A DNA stretch of 64,000 bases from Cocleimonas flava (GTDB taxonomy: Bacteria; Pseudomonadota; Gammaproteobacteria; Thiotrichales; Thiotrichaceae), in the NCBI RefSeq assembly GCF_004339015.1, contig NZ_SMFQ01000003.1, positions 1,178,001 to 1,242,000 on the forward strand, written 5' to 3'. Position 1 is the stretch's first letter. Every line of letters starts with the position of its first letter. Positions 17,768 through 26,871 of the stretch are shown piece after piece. The notes beneath the pieces are model-generated. The model had not been told where the DNA came from and did not search any database. It saw nothing but the letters and a program-made list of their open reading frames with translations. The translations under genes were made by a program, and so were the position numbers.

Positions 17768-18763
17768 TCAAAGACTATTCTTAAGAATCATGCGGCGCTC
17801 ATCTCGCGGAGACATATTAAACATATCCTTATAAGACTTACTAAAATGCGGTGAAGATTTAAACCCACAAGAAATGGCAATATCAGTCACTGGCTTATCT
17901 GTTTGCAGCAATAAGCGTCTCGCATTACGCAGACGTAATCGCAGGTAATACTGCATCGGTGTGCAATCTAAATAGACACGAAAAGAACGCTCTAATTGAC
18001 GTCTAGACAGCTCAACATAGTCCGCTAACTCTTTTGACGACAAACACTCTTCTAGGTTCGATTCCATCAAACGCACGGCTTCTGTGAGTTTCGGCTGACC
18101 CGTTCCAATCTGTTGGCGCAATGGAATCCTCTGCGGATCGCCCATGCCTCGTACATGATCAACCAATAACTTTTCACTCACTGCAGATGCCAAACGACGC
18201 CCATGTTGTAAAGATACCAGATGATGCATCATATCAATCGAAGCGGTACCACCTGCACAGGTAAAACGGTTACGATCGATTTCGTATATATCATCGGTTA
18301 AATTCAGGTGCGGGTATTTTTCACGCATCGCGGCAATATGATCCCAATGCATGGTACAGCGATAATCATTCAGTAAACCAGCCCTGCCCAACACATAAGC
18401 ACCAGTACACAAAGAACCGAGCATTACACCTTTCGCATCTTGCTGGCGTAACCACTTGCCGATAGAATCAGTCCAGTACAGTTGAATATTGTGCCCACCA
18501 CAGACAAACAAGGTTTCGTAGGTATCGACATCTTGCAGGCTTTTATCCGGTTTAAATTCCAGACCATTACTCGCCTTCACAACATCATCATTTGGGGTGA
18601 TTGTCTCCCAGCTGTAGATTTCACTTCCCTTGATATTGTTCGCCAAACGCAGCGTTTCTATCGCTGAGGCAAATGCAATCAACGAAAAATTAGGCATCAT
18701 CAAGAAGCCAAAATGTCTGGGGCTGTTGCTTTCTTGAGCTTGATGTGTCGGTTGATTATTCAA
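17768..18763 (-). CDS. GlxA/GbdR-type AraC-family regulator
   Basis: A 331-residue regulator with an N-terminal DJ-1/PfpI-like domain (FGFLMMPNFSLIAFASAIETLRLAN; elbow GSLCTGAYVLGRAG) and a C-terminal AraC helix-turn-helix (LSSKELADYVELSRRQLERSFR... TDIAISCGFKSSPHFSKSYKDMF). This is the GlxA group that includes GbdR and ArgR-type regulators of glycine betaine, carnitine and amino-acid catabolism. The start is a TTG at 18763 with GGGAA seven bases upstream; no in-frame ATG exists further out. It is divergent from an FAD amino-acid oxidase gene, its likely target. Confidence 0.88.
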   Translation of the reverse strand: MNNQPTHQAQESNSPRHFGFLMMPNFSLIAFASAIETLRLANNIKGSEIYSWETITPNDDVVKASNGLEFKPDKSLQDVDTYETLFVCGGHNIQLYWTDSIGKWLRQQDAKGVMLGSLCTGAYVLGRAGLLNDYRCTMHWDHIAAMREKYPHLNLTDDIYEIDRNRFTCAGGTASIDMMHHLVSLQHGRRLASAVSEKLLVDHVRGMGDPQRIPLRQQIGTGQPKLTEAVRLMESNLEECLSSKELADYVELSRRQLERSFRVYLDCTPMQYYLRLRLRNARRLLLQTDKPVTDIAISCGFKSSPHFSKSYKDMFNMSPRDERRMILKNSL

Positions 18764-19105
18764 GTGTTTCCCACGATAAAAACGAAAAAACAGTTAGCTT
18801 AGTGCAAGTTTATGATGAAGTAACTAATTATTGTATATTTTAATACATGACTCTGTATTATTATCTCTTTCTTAATATATTCTTTGACTGATTTTAATAT
18901 GCGATTGAATTGAATAAGTGAAACAATTAAAAACCTTACGAGAAAAAGCGCTGTATAAATAGCTATAGTAATAAAAGACAAAGACCACAAAGATAATAGT
19001 CACCCCCCTACTTTAGGGCACTTTTTTACAGGTCAATTGTAAGATTAATTTTATAAACCAGAGAATAATAACGGCACAACTTATACCACCAAAAGCACTA
19101 TAACT
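18764..19105. promoter_or_regulatory. Divergent regulator/oxidase intergenic region
   Basis: AT-rich control region between the GlxA-type regulator and the oxidase. It carries C6TACTT copy 9 near the oxidase. No clear operator palindrome was identified. Confidence 0.45.
18999..19027 (+). repeat. C6TACTT repeat, copy 9
   Basis: Exact core, then TAGGGCAC and T6. It lies between divergent genes, 79 bases upstream of the oxidase ATG, so a terminator function would act on its leader. Confidence 0.9.
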
Positions 19106-20449
19106 ATGATTACTATCGATACCCCCATCACATTCAACGACACCCTTCCTGACGAAGTCGATGCCATTATTATAGGCGGCGGCATTATTGGTGTGTTCTC
19201 GGCACTCAATATGGCTCGTAAAGGTCTCAAGGTTATGATTCTGGAAAAAGGTCGTATCGCCGGAGAGCAATCTTCACGAAATTGGGGCTGGATTCGACAG
19301 CATGGCCGTGACCCCGCTGAATTGCCGATAATGATGGAAGCTCTGCGCTTGTGGAAAGATATCGATAAAGAAGTGAAAGGCCGAACAGGGTTTAAACAAA
19401 GTGGCGTGATGTATCTTTCGAAAACCGAAAAAGATCAAGCGAAACGCGAAAAATGGCTGAGTACCGCAAAAGAGCATGGTTTAGATACCGTGGCTTTATC
19501 AGCGTCACAATTAGAAAAGTACATCGATTTCAAAACTCCTTCGGATAACAAATGGATCGGAGGCACGTATACCGCCAGCGACGGACGTGCCGAACCATGG
19601 CAAGCCATTCCAGCTGTCGCAGAGTTGGCACATAGTGAAGGGGTTTTGATAAAAGAAAATTGTGCAGTTCGCGCTCTGGATATTCAAGCGGGTCAAATTA
19701 CAGGTGTAGTGACTGAATCAGGTCACATAAAAGCATCTCAGGTAATCGTTGCTGGTGGCGCATGGTCGTCGTTGTTTTTACGTCGTCATGGTATCAATAT
19801 TCCACAATTGTCTGTACGCGCATCGGTTGCAAGAACAGCTCCGGTACAAAGTGTGTCATCGACCAATTTTGCAGATCCAGAATTAGCGATTCGTCGACGT
19901 GATGACGGAGGTTATTCGATTGCACTCACTGATTCTCATGACCATTTTATTGGCCCGGACTCTTTTCGTCTAATGACCAAGTGGATAAAAACTGGCTTAC
20001 AGAACATTCACGAAATCCGTCCCTGGATAAATGAAGTGAGTACCTCACCTGATGCCTGGAAAACACCGCGTCACTGGAAAGAAGACGAGATAAGCCCATT
20101 TGAAATAACACGTGTTTTAAATCCGAACCCTGCCAAGGGAAAAGTAAAAGTCATGCAACAGCGCTTTGCAGCTCGGTTCCCTCAAATCGGTGAGCCTAAA
20201 ATTCTTGATGCATGGGGTGGTATGATTGACGCAATGCCAGACATTGTTCCGATTGTTGATAGAGTGCCAGATGTAGAAGGGTTGATCGTTGCAACGGGCA
20301 TGAGTGGCCATGGTTTTGGTATCGGTCCCGCTTTTGGTAAAATAATCGCGCAAATAGCGAATAAAGAGAGTAGCGAGCACGATCTGAAACGTTTCCGGTT
20401 CTCACGTTTTTCTGATGGAAGCAAGTTAGATATCGGACCTAATATTTAA
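19106..20449 (+). CDS. FAD-dependent amino-acid oxidase (DAO family)
   Basis: A 447-residue flavoprotein. The dinucleotide-binding motif is DAIIIGGGIIGVFSALNMA (about residues 19-37) and the N-terminal extension is short. A DadA/sarcosine-oxidase-type fold follows (SSRNWGWIRQHGRDPAELP), ending in the FAD-contacting GLIVATGMSGHGFGIGPAFG. The family oxidises secondary or D-amino acids. Its divergent GlxA-type neighbour suggests use of N-methylated or quaternary amino compounds, which is an inference. No membrane segment is present. Confidence 0.85.
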   Translation: MITIDTPITFNDTLPDEVDAIIIGGGIIGVFSALNMARKGLKVMILEKGRIAGEQSSRNWGWIRQHGRDPAELPIMMEALRLWKDIDKEVKGRTGFKQSGVMYLSKTEKDQAKREKWLSTAKEHGLDTVALSASQLEKYIDFKTPSDNKWIGGTYTASDGRAEPWQAIPAVAELAHSEGVLIKENCAVRALDIQAGQITGVVTESGHIKASQVIVAGGAWSSLFLRRHGINIPQLSVRASVARTAPVQSVSSTNFADPELAIRRRDDGGYSIALTDSHDHFIGPDSFRLMTKWIKTGLQNIHEIRPWINEVSTSPDAWKTPRHWKEDEISPFEITRVLNPNPAKGKVKVMQQRFAARFPQIGEPKILDAWGGMIDAMPDIVPIVDRVPDVEGLIVATGMSGHGFGIGPAFGKIIAQIANKESSEHDLKRFRFSRFSDGSKLDIGPNI

Positions 20450-20510
20450 ACGGCTAATTTAATCGAGCTACTCAAAACAATTAATCTGGTAGTCATAAAA
20501 AGAGGAAGAA

Positions 20511-21089
20511 ATGAGTTATATAAAGTTCAGTCTTCTCAATCTGCTAATATTTTTTACGTTTAGTTTGAGTGTGCATGCAGAAAATAACGATGCTGCGCTG
20601 ATAAAAACGATGCAAGATGGTGGTCATATCTTGATGATTCGTCATGCAAAAGCACCAGGGTTTGGCGATCCGGATACTATTAAAATTGAAGATTGCAGCA
20701 CGCAACGCAACCTGGATGAAAATGGACGACAGCAATCTGTCAATATTGGAAACTGGTTACGAAATAATAAAATAGAAATTTCAGATATTTATTCATCCCA
20801 GTGGTGTCGATGTCTGGAGACTGCTCGTTTACTCAATCTGGGCTCAGTAAAAGAATTACCTGCTTTAAATTCTTTCTTTCAAATGCCCGAAAACCGCGAA
20901 CCAAGCCTGAGTGCGCTAAAACAATTTATTGCCGCTCAGGCAACGAATAAAAAATTGATTATTATGGTTACCCATCACGTCACGATTGCAGCTATATCGG
21001 GTCAAAACGTTGCGTCTGGCGATGGTGTGTTACTGAAGCTGAATGCTTCAGAACCGTTTGAATTTGTGGGTATTTTTAATCCCGAATAA
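20511..21089 (+). CDS. Exported histidine phosphatase family protein
   Basis: A 192-residue protein with a signal peptide (cleavage near VHA-ENN) and the RHG catalytic motif as IRHAKAPG, the second histidine in VTHHVTIAAISG, and SQWCRCLETA. This is the exported branch of the histidine phosphatase superfamily with two cysteines likely to be disulfide-bonded. The substrate is unknown. AAGAGGAAGAA precedes the ATG. It lies 61 bases after the oxidase gene, so the two may form a transcription unit. Confidence 0.83.
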   Translation: MSYIKFSLLNLLIFFTFSLSVHAENNDAALIKTMQDGGHILMIRHAKAPGFGDPDTIKIEDCSTQRNLDENGRQQSVNIGNWLRNNKIEISDIYSSQWCRCLETARLLNLGSVKELPALNSFFQMPENREPSLSALKQFIAAQATNKKLIIMVTHHVTIAAISGQNVASGDGVLLKLNASEPFEFVGIFNPE

Positions 21090-21119
21090 AAACATTAAAC
21101 GAGTAAAGAAGTTACAAAA

Positions 21120-21148
21120 GCCACCCCCCTACTTATAACGGCTTTTTT
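21120..21148 (+). repeat. C6TACTT repeat, copy 10
   Basis: Exact core, then ATAACGGC and T6. Here AAAAGCC (just upstream) pairs with GGCTTTT, giving a terminator-like stem around the core as loop. It lies between convergent genes. Confidence 0.9.
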
Positions 21149-21207
21149 AACAGAGGATTAGTATTCTGTATTCTTTAAGCCTCTGCCGTTTATCAGTGTT
21201 AGAAAAA

Positions 21208-21915
21208 CTAAGCTGCAACCGCTTCCTGATTATCGATTAACAAGCACGCTAATGTAACGATTTGAGCGGGCTCTAAAGCGATGAACTCTTCTCTTAAAAA
21301 CATTCCTTCAGGTATTCTGTTGTGATCTCTCATCAAAGCGATCACATCTTTATTAGACATGTCTGTGTTTTCACTGCTGACGAACACCGAATCAATAATG
21401 ACATCATCATCAATACGCTGTTTTCTACAGTAAGTGTGTACAAAATCAGAGAGCATGAAAGTATTTGCCTGAACATCGTAATTGTTCTGATACCCAGAAA
21501 TCATTTCAATCAAATGAGACAGTAAACCGCTGTCTTTAGTGCTAAGTATGTGATGCACTAAAAAGTTCTTAACGTTTGCGGTATTGATTTTATTGCCACC
21601 AAAAGAACTAACATAAACTTCATCTGATGATTTTTTGTAGTAGGAATAAACGAGATAAGACCTAACCACGAAGTTATATGACGGTGTTGCTCTCATCAAT
21701 CCTCTTAGTTCATCAATGCTCCTGACATAAAAATCGTCTTTTATGGTCGACAGGTCAGCATCTTTGAATATTTTGGCTTGCTCAGCTATTTTGTCTTCGT
21801 AGTCTTTTCCAATAAATACTTTTAACTGGTACAAACTATCCAGGCTGTCTTTATAAGAAATATCTGCAATTGCATGTGAAATTCTAGGTGTTTTCATAGT
21901 GACTATCATCGCCAT
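21208..21915 (-). CDS. Hypothetical protein
   Basis: A 235-residue soluble protein, predominantly helical, with no signal peptide. I do not recognise any domain. The start is uncertain: Met at codons 1, 3 and 7 are all possible and none has a strong ribosome site. It stands alone between C6TACTT copy 10 and a 401-base AT-rich upstream region. Confidence 0.6.
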   Translation of the reverse strand: MAMIVTMKTPRISHAIADISYKDSLDSLYQLKVFIGKDYEDKIAEQAKIFKDADLSTIKDDFYVRSIDELRGLMRATPSYNFVVRSYLVYSYYKKSSDEVYVSSFGGNKINTANVKNFLVHHILSTKDSGLLSHLIEMISGYQNNYDVQANTFMLSDFVHTYCRKQRIDDDVIIDSVFVSSENTDMSNKDVIALMRDHNRIPEGMFLREEFIALEPAQIVTLACLLIDNQEAVAA

Positions 21916-22316
21916 TTAATTTTTATTTCATTTGATTGTATGCAAACTGTTCTGCTTTTAAAAATAATTACGATATTCGGTATAGTCAAAAACAGACATA
22001 TTTCTATTTTTACAGTAATAACCTAAGTTCATCCCTACTCTAATGACTATGAACCACTTATTTTTATTTATTCTAATAGTTTCTGTTTTTCAGACGCTGT
22101 TTTTATCTAAAAATAGTTTTTAAAGACTTAGCACACATTTTAATGATTCATTAACAAAATATTTTCATTGGTTTAACAATAATTTTTACTCCTTATTTCG
22201 TATATAAAATGTAACTTTTACAGAAAACGGCTGGTCTAAGTTGATAGTAAAAGAGTTGATTTACCTGACTCGCTTACTTCGTTTTAACAAACAATTAACT
22301 TTTTCAGGATATAAAA
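21916..22316. other. AT-rich divergent intergenic region
   Basis: It separates the 21208 hypothetical gene from the small acidic protein gene. It contains AT-rich promoter-like sequence and a doubtful 26-codon hydrophobic frame without ribosome site (22043-22123). No repeat was seen. Confidence 0.45.
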
Positions 22317-22535
22317 ATGAACAAAACAACATTATTCGTAAGCGCTCTTGTATTAGCGATGAGCTCAGCTGTTACCACTATTAGCTATGCAGCATCTCAT
22401 GAGAACAAAGCGGAAGATGCTGAAGAAATGGAATGCGTAACGGAAGAAGCTTTAGAGGCAATGTCAGAAGAAGCGAGAGAAGCGTTGGAAACACCAGTAT
22501 GTGAAGATGAAGAAGAAAAAGCTCCAGCTGACTAA
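22317..22535 (+). CDS. Small secreted acidic protein, two-cysteine motif (paralogue of 13615)
   Basis: A 72-residue protein with a signal peptide (cleavage near SYA-ASH) and a Glu-rich mature chain. ECVTEEALEAMSEEAREALETPVCED mirrors the central segment of the protein at 13615, with the two cysteines in corresponding positions. TTTTTCAGGATATAAAA precedes the ATG, close to the leader of the paralogue. It is followed by a strong terminator. Function unknown; the pair could be small periplasmic stress or metal/peptide-binding proteins, which is a guess. Confidence 0.75.
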   Translation: MNKTTLFVSALVLAMSSAVTTISYAASHENKAEDAEEMECVTEEALEAMSEEAREALETPVCEDEEEKAPAD

Positions 22536-22574
22536 TTTCACTGCGCTAATTCAATAAGATCAGTTTGACTGGTC

Positions 22575-22606
22575 AAAAAAATGCCTACGAAAGTAGGCAT
22601 TTTTTA
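22575..22606. terminator. Bidirectional terminator
   Basis: Perfect hairpin AAAAAATGCCTAC, loop GAAA, GTAGGCATTTTTT, between the convergent acidic-protein gene and the DsrC-like gene. Confidence 0.93.
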
Positions 22607-22623
22607 TTTGAAATATAACGATA

Positions 22624-23007
22624 CTAACCTGTGCTCCATGCACGTGGTCGTTGCATTCCTGCTATTTTACACGTCTGTTTTACATAGCCATAAGGGAATA
22701 AATCAAAAATACGTTTTTTTCCTGCCTTCTTATCTACCTTATATAACTCTGCAAGATAACTGGCTACATGACGAATATCGGGCGTGACTTTATTCTCCAC
22801 CCAGAAATCTCTTACAAACGTTAAAATCGGCCAATAGTCATCGTTTAATTCAATATTTTCTTCAGCTGCTAGCTCAGCCGCTATTTCTAAGGTCCAATCT
22901 TCGGGATGTACTAAATAACCTTCTATATCGCGTTCAACACTCACTAATGCCAGGGATTGTTTCATAGACTGGCGCATTTCTTGAAGCATAGATAAGTTAC
23001 TCATCAT
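22624..23007 (-). CDS. DsrC/TusE-family sulfur-relay-like protein lacking the terminal Cys
   Basis: A 127-residue protein with the DsrC/TusE pattern: IEGYLVHPEDWTLEIAAELAAEENIEL...YWPILTFVRDFW and C-terminal FDLFPYGYVKQTCKIAGMQRPRAWSTG. In sulfur-carrying DsrC and TusE the penultimate residue is the reactive CysA; here the end is AWSTG and only the upstream cysteine (CysB position, in KQTCKIAG) is present. It is therefore probably a regulatory or otherwise diverged member rather than a TusE trans-sulfurase. No dsr or tus genes are nearby. Confidence 0.85.
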   Translation of the reverse strand: MMSNLSMLQEMRQSMKQSLALVSVERDIEGYLVHPEDWTLEIAAELAAEENIELNDDYWPILTFVRDFWVENKVTPDIRHVASYLAELYKVDKKAGKKRIFDLFPYGYVKQTCKIAGMQRPRAWSTG

Positions 23008-23102
23008 TTTCTCCTCTAATTTATTTTCAGTCTAACGGACGAGCATTACACCTGTATAACGAATTTTTTACCTAGTTAGTATCGGAAAAGTCGATATTAA
23101 AA

Positions 23103-23441
23103 ATGGTATACTTGTTTAATCTACTCAATGAATCAGATGAAATCTGTGTTATGAATCAATGGTTTTACATCAATCTCGGTGATGCGATGCTGGCAACCGA
23201 AGAGCTGTATCAACTAAAAGATGATTTTGATGATTATCTGCAAAGAGTAGACAACCCAGAAGGAATGACTCTGTTTTATCGGCATGAGGCAGAAGCGCGA
23301 TTACACTGCGAAGTGAAGGTGTATTTTTCACCGCAGTCCGCACCAATCGCAAAAAGACTAAATGCGATACCCTGTAAAACACCTCACTTAACTGGTTTGA
23401 GTTATTTAGCTGGTGATTATGCAACCCTCAAAAAAGTCTAA
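23103..23441 (+). CDS. Hypothetical protein
   Basis: A 112-residue soluble protein (96 residues if it starts at the ATG at 23151, MNQWFYINLGDAML, which looks the more natural N-terminus). No family is recognised. It ends 31 bases before a LysR gene on the same strand and may share its transcript; it is divergent from the DsrC-like gene. Confidence 0.6.
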   Translation: MVYLFNLLNESDEICVMNQWFYINLGDAMLATEELYQLKDDFDDYLQRVDNPEGMTLFYRHEAEARLHCEVKVYFSPQSAPIAKRLNAIPCKTPHLTGLSYLAGDYATLKKV

Positions 23442-23472
23442 AAGACATTAATTAGTAATAAGGTCATCTAGT

Positions 23473-24384
23473 ATGGATATTGAGCAAATACGCACCTTTC
23501 TTGCAGTAGCGTCCAATGGCAGTTTCATCGAAGCTGCTTCGCGCCTCTACATTACTCAATCAACTGTCAGTGCGCGTATCCAGAATCTGGAAAATAATCT
23601 ACAAGCCAAATTATTTATACGTAATCGATCTGGTGCAACGCTAACATCTGCAGGCAAGCGTTTTTTACGACATGCTAAAACGCTGATGCTAACCATGGAA
23701 CAGGCAAAACACGATGTCGGTCTACCCAATCGTTATCATTCCAGTTTGATAATTGGCGCACGTATAGCACTGTGGGATGGTGAATTACTCCCGCAATGGG
23801 TAGGAGAATTGCGTAATCACATGCCAGATGTATCCATCAACAGCATCATTGGGTTTGAGGAAGACTTGATGCGCAGAATGACAGAAGGAACTCTGGATAT
23901 AGCACTCATGTACACGCCACAACACAACCCGGGCTTGCAGATTGAACATTTGTTTGACGAGACATTAGTATTAGTCGGCACAAAAGCTGACAAGCCTTGG
24001 CCTGATGAAAATTACGTTTATGTCGATTGGGGACCCGGCTTTTATGCGGAGCACAGCAATCATTTTCCACAATTAGAACGGCCCGCATTACTCGCCAATA
24101 TCGGTTGGTTGGCAGTACAACTGGTTATTCAAAATGGTGGATCCTGTTTTTTACCGAAGAGAATGGCAGAACCATTAATCGCATCAGGAACGTTAGCATT
24201 AATACCCGACAGCCCAGAATTTAATCTTCCCGCTTATGTGGTCTATCCCGAAAACGTAACTGCTGTAGAAAAAAATGCAGAAAATAAAGGAGGAAATGTC
24301 GGAGAAAGTGAAGGAGAAAGTAAAGAGGATAAAAGTGTACATCAGCAGGCGATTCAAATCCTGCATCAGCTCATCAAACAGTAA
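23473..24384 (+). CDS. LysR family transcriptional regulator
   Basis: A 303-residue regulator with the N-terminal LysR helix-turn-helix (MDIEQIRTFLAVASNGSFIEAASRLYITQSTVSARIQNLE) and an effector-binding domain. The last 40 residues contain a Glu/Lys/Gly-rich insertion (EKNAENKGGNVGESEGESKEDK) unusual for the family. Its target is unclear; the next gene downstream encodes a cytochrome P460. Confidence 0.9.
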   Translation: MDIEQIRTFLAVASNGSFIEAASRLYITQSTVSARIQNLENNLQAKLFIRNRSGATLTSAGKRFLRHAKTLMLTMEQAKHDVGLPNRYHSSLIIGARIALWDGELLPQWVGELRNHMPDVSINSIIGFEEDLMRRMTEGTLDIALMYTPQHNPGLQIEHLFDETLVLVGTKADKPWPDENYVYVDWGPGFYAEHSNHFPQLERPALLANIGWLAVQLVIQNGGSCFLPKRMAEPLIASGTLALIPDSPEFNLPAYVVYPENVTAVEKNAENKGGNVGESEGESKEDKSVHQQAIQILHQLIKQ

Positions 24385-24504
24385 GTGGTCAGTTTTTTAA
24401 GAATCATAGAAAAAACAAAAATAAATGAATCCGGTTTTAATCCAGCCTGCGTAAGCCCTCCCATATCCAGCCGGATATTCAAAGCTGACAAAAGGAGATG
24501 AGAC

Positions 24505-25092
24505 ATGAAACCAGGCAATATCAAAAAGACAACAATCACAAAAACTCTCGCCATAACCACCATTGCAGGGCTTAGCGCTATAACCATAGGTTGTAGTACT
24601 GGAATGCATAAAAGCAAAACAATGACCGCCAAAAATGATGGCGACATTATGGTACCTGCCAATTATCGTAGCTGGCCAAAGTTTGTCAGTACAGTGGATA
24701 AAATGAAAACGGGTCAGGTACGTGAGATTTATATTAATAAAACAGGTATGAAAACCCAAAAAGGAAACGCATTTCCTGATGGAACCGTTTCGATTATGGA
24801 AATCTACGGCGCACAAAAATCTCCTACAGGTGAATTACTGAAAGACTCAAAAGGCAAACTCATAAAAGGTAAATTATCTAAAGTGTTTGTGATGGAAAAA
24901 GGCGCCGGCTGGGGCAGTAAACAAGCTAAAGGAACCATTAATAATGGTGACTGGTTATATGGTGCTTATCTTGCTGACGCAAAAACACCTGCGACTAAAG
25001 ATTTTACCTCATGTAGAAGTTGCCATGCTCCATTAGCCGATAAGGATTATATCTTTCGTTACGATGAGCATTTTGACACGGCGATGCATTGA
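24505..25092 (+). CDS. Cytochrome P460 family lipoprotein-like protein
   Basis: A 195-residue protein with an N-terminal export signal ending in a lipobox-like ITIGC (residues 26-30). A P460 domain follows (VPANYRSWPKFVSTVDK... GDWLYGAYLADAKTPATKDFTSCRSCHAPLADKDYIFRYDEHF) with one CxxCH haem c site, CRSCH at 170-174. P460 cytochromes oxidise hydroxylamine or related small nitrogen compounds, and cytochrome c'-beta members bind NO. No Lys cross-link residue can be assigned by eye. AAAAGGAGATGAGAC precedes the ATG. Confidence 0.85.
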   Translation: MKPGNIKKTTITKTLAITTIAGLSAITIGCSTGMHKSKTMTAKNDGDIMVPANYRSWPKFVSTVDKMKTGQVREIYINKTGMKTQKGNAFPDGTVSIMEIYGAQKSPTGELLKDSKGKLIKGKLSKVFVMEKGAGWGSKQAKGTINNGDWLYGAYLADAKTPATKDFTSCRSCHAPLADKDYIFRYDEHFDTAMH

Positions 25093-25150
25093 GGAAACTT
25101 TTTGCTGTAAATGAATAATTAGAGGGACTATCTCCCTCTTACACTTTATG

Positions 25151-25182
25151 GGCTTGCCAAATAAATTCATGGGGTGGCAAGC
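25151..25182 (+). terminator. Possible terminator after cytochrome P460 gene
   Basis: GCTTGCCA ... TGGCAAGC inverted repeat followed by TCACTTTTAAATTTG. The T-tract is weak. A second small hairpin AGAGGGA/CCCTCT lies just before it. Confidence 0.5.
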
Positions 25183-25246
25183 TCACTTTTAAATTTGTTA
25201 TTATGTTTTGATAGCTAATCAAATCTCACTTTTACAGATCGAGCAA

Positions 25247-25690
25247 TTAATCCGAAAGTGTGTTTTTAATAGGTTTTGCCAAAGATAAAATCATAAAGCT
25301 AATCACCGCCAGTACAACCGCAATTTCATATCGATGAAATGCAACTGCCGCACCTACCGCACCCGTATTCCAGATACTCGCTGCTGTAGCCGTACCCTCA
25401 ACGCTTGCACCATCTTTTAGAATTGCTCCACCACCGATAAAACCTATGCCTGTCATCAATCCATAGAGCAATTTTGACAAGGCATCAGGATCACCATCGA
25501 CGACTGAACTACCAATTAGCATATAGCCACAAGATGCTACCGCAACTAGCGGAAAAGTACGTAAGCCCATGCTCCGACTTTCTTTTTCGCGATTCCAGCC
25601 GATAGGTAGCGCAATTACAAAAGCGAATAACAATTCTTTTATATTAGATATTTGAAAGAATTCCTGAAGCATCACTGGTAGATCAGACAT
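25247..25690 (-). CDS. MgtC/SapB family membrane protein
   Basis: A 147-residue protein with four to five hydrophobic segments and the MgtC signature: LLFAFVIALPIGWNREKESRSMGLRTFPLVAVASCG, then MTGIGFIGGGAILKDGASVEGTATAASIWNTGAVGAAVA. It corresponds to the membrane domain of MgtC alone. MgtC members influence Mg2+ homeostasis and ATP synthase in pathogens; in environmental bacteria the role is uncertain. Confidence 0.9.
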   Translation of the reverse strand: MSDLPVMLQEFFQISNIKELLFAFVIALPIGWNREKESRSMGLRTFPLVAVASCGYMLIGSSVVDGDPDALSKLLYGLMTGIGFIGGGAILKDGASVEGTATAASIWNTGAVGAAVAFHRYEIAVVLAVISFMILSLAKPIKNTLSD

Positions 25691-25759
25691 ATATTTCTCT
25701 TGTGGATTTGTTTAGGTTTAAGCTTTTATACACTTAATTTTAATCGTGAGGCGTGTTAA

Positions 25760-26641
25760 TCAATCGATACGCGTTAAAAACGCATCTATATCGCTGTAAC
25801 TATCATTCAGAAAACGCAATGGCGCTGCGAGGCTTCCTATAATTCTCGTATGGTTCACACTGGGGTATATCTTCAACGTTACAGATGCGCCCGATGTGGT
25901 TAACGCTTTTGCAAAGCGTTTGCTGTGAAATGGTAAAACGCGTTCATCCTTTTCACCATGTAGCAATAAAACAGGTGGCATATCAGGACGAATATTGAAC
26001 ACAGGATTAGCCTCTTTTTCACTGACGTTTTTGAAAACAGGTTTCACTTCCGGATCATCCAGCGGTAAATCGTAAGGACCAGAGATTGCGATTAAACCAG
26101 CTATCTCGGTTTTAACGTTGCGGCTGTTTAAATATTGTGGATCCGTTGCGAGTAATGCGGCAGTGTGAGCGCCCGACGAGTGCCCCATGAGAATCACCTG
26201 CTTTAGTGGTTTTCCGAGTAAAGAAGTTGCATTCTGCTCAACAAAACTCATCGCCTCAGCCACGTCGTTTACAAATTCAGGAAATTCCGCTTCCGGGTAT
26301 AGCCGATAATCAGGAACGATCACCGTATGTCCAAGCCCGACCAGAGCGTGTGCGACAAACTCATAATCTTCCTTGCTACCTTTGCGCCATGCACCACCGT
26401 AAACAAAGACAATCGGGGTTTTATTGTTAGCTGCTTTAGTTTCTGTATTTTCTTCTATTTTAGGTTTATAAACATCCAGAGACTGCCGAGGATTACTTCC
26501 GTAATGCAATGTTGTTTTAACATAGCCGCTCGCAGGCAAAACGAAATTTAAAACGTCTGTTGATTTCATCGACGAGCACCCCGCAATAATTAAAAATATC
26601 AGAACCGTTGATAAAACTAAGAGCGCTTTAGCAATTTTCAT
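25760..26641 (-). CDS. Alpha/beta hydrolase lipoprotein
   Basis: A 293-residue lipoprotein: lipobox IAGC at residues 19-22, then an alpha/beta-hydrolase domain with the oxyanion motif VYGGAW, the nucleophile elbow GHSSGAH, an acid in LLHGEKDERVLP and His in SVNHTR. This is the carboxylesterase / kynurenine-formamidase-like type. The substrate is not determinable. It is followed by the MgtC gene 69 bases downstream. Confidence 0.88.
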   Translation of the reverse strand: MKIAKALLVLSTVLIFLIIAGCSSMKSTDVLNFVLPASGYVKTTLHYGSNPRQSLDVYKPKIEENTETKAANNKTPIVFVYGGAWRKGSKEDYEFVAHALVGLGHTVIVPDYRLYPEAEFPEFVNDVAEAMSFVEQNATSLLGKPLKQVILMGHSSGAHTAALLATDPQYLNSRNVKTEIAGLIAISGPYDLPLDDPEVKPVFKNVSEKEANPVFNIRPDMPPVLLLHGEKDERVLPFHSKRFAKALTTSGASVTLKIYPSVNHTRIIGSLAAPLRFLNDSYSDIDAFLTRID

Positions 26642-26820
26642 AGAAAAGGGCTAAGCCACACAAATTAATCGTTTTAAAAAACATCCCGATATCCTTTCAA
26701 TCATTCGTTAAAAATTGATTTTAACCAGCCAGATTTTCAATCACAAATAGCCTTGAATAAGGTCTAGGATTAATATTTGGGTTTTGCGAGAGTTTTGCTT
26801 TATTAAGACAATATATAATA

Positions 26821-26848
26821 GCCACCCCCCTACTTACAGGGGGTTTTT
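26821..26848 (+). repeat. C6TACTT repeat, copy 11
   Basis: Exact core, then ACAGGGGG and T5, so CCCCC/GGGGG can form a hairpin with a T-tail. It lies between two minus-strand genes. Confidence 0.9.
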
Positions 26849-26871
26849 GTTGTTTAAATTTACCAGGAACA

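Noticed and set aside
22043-22123. 26-codon hydrophobic frame MTMNHLFLFILIV...
   Set aside because: No ribosome site, very AT-rich region, no homologous context; could be chance.
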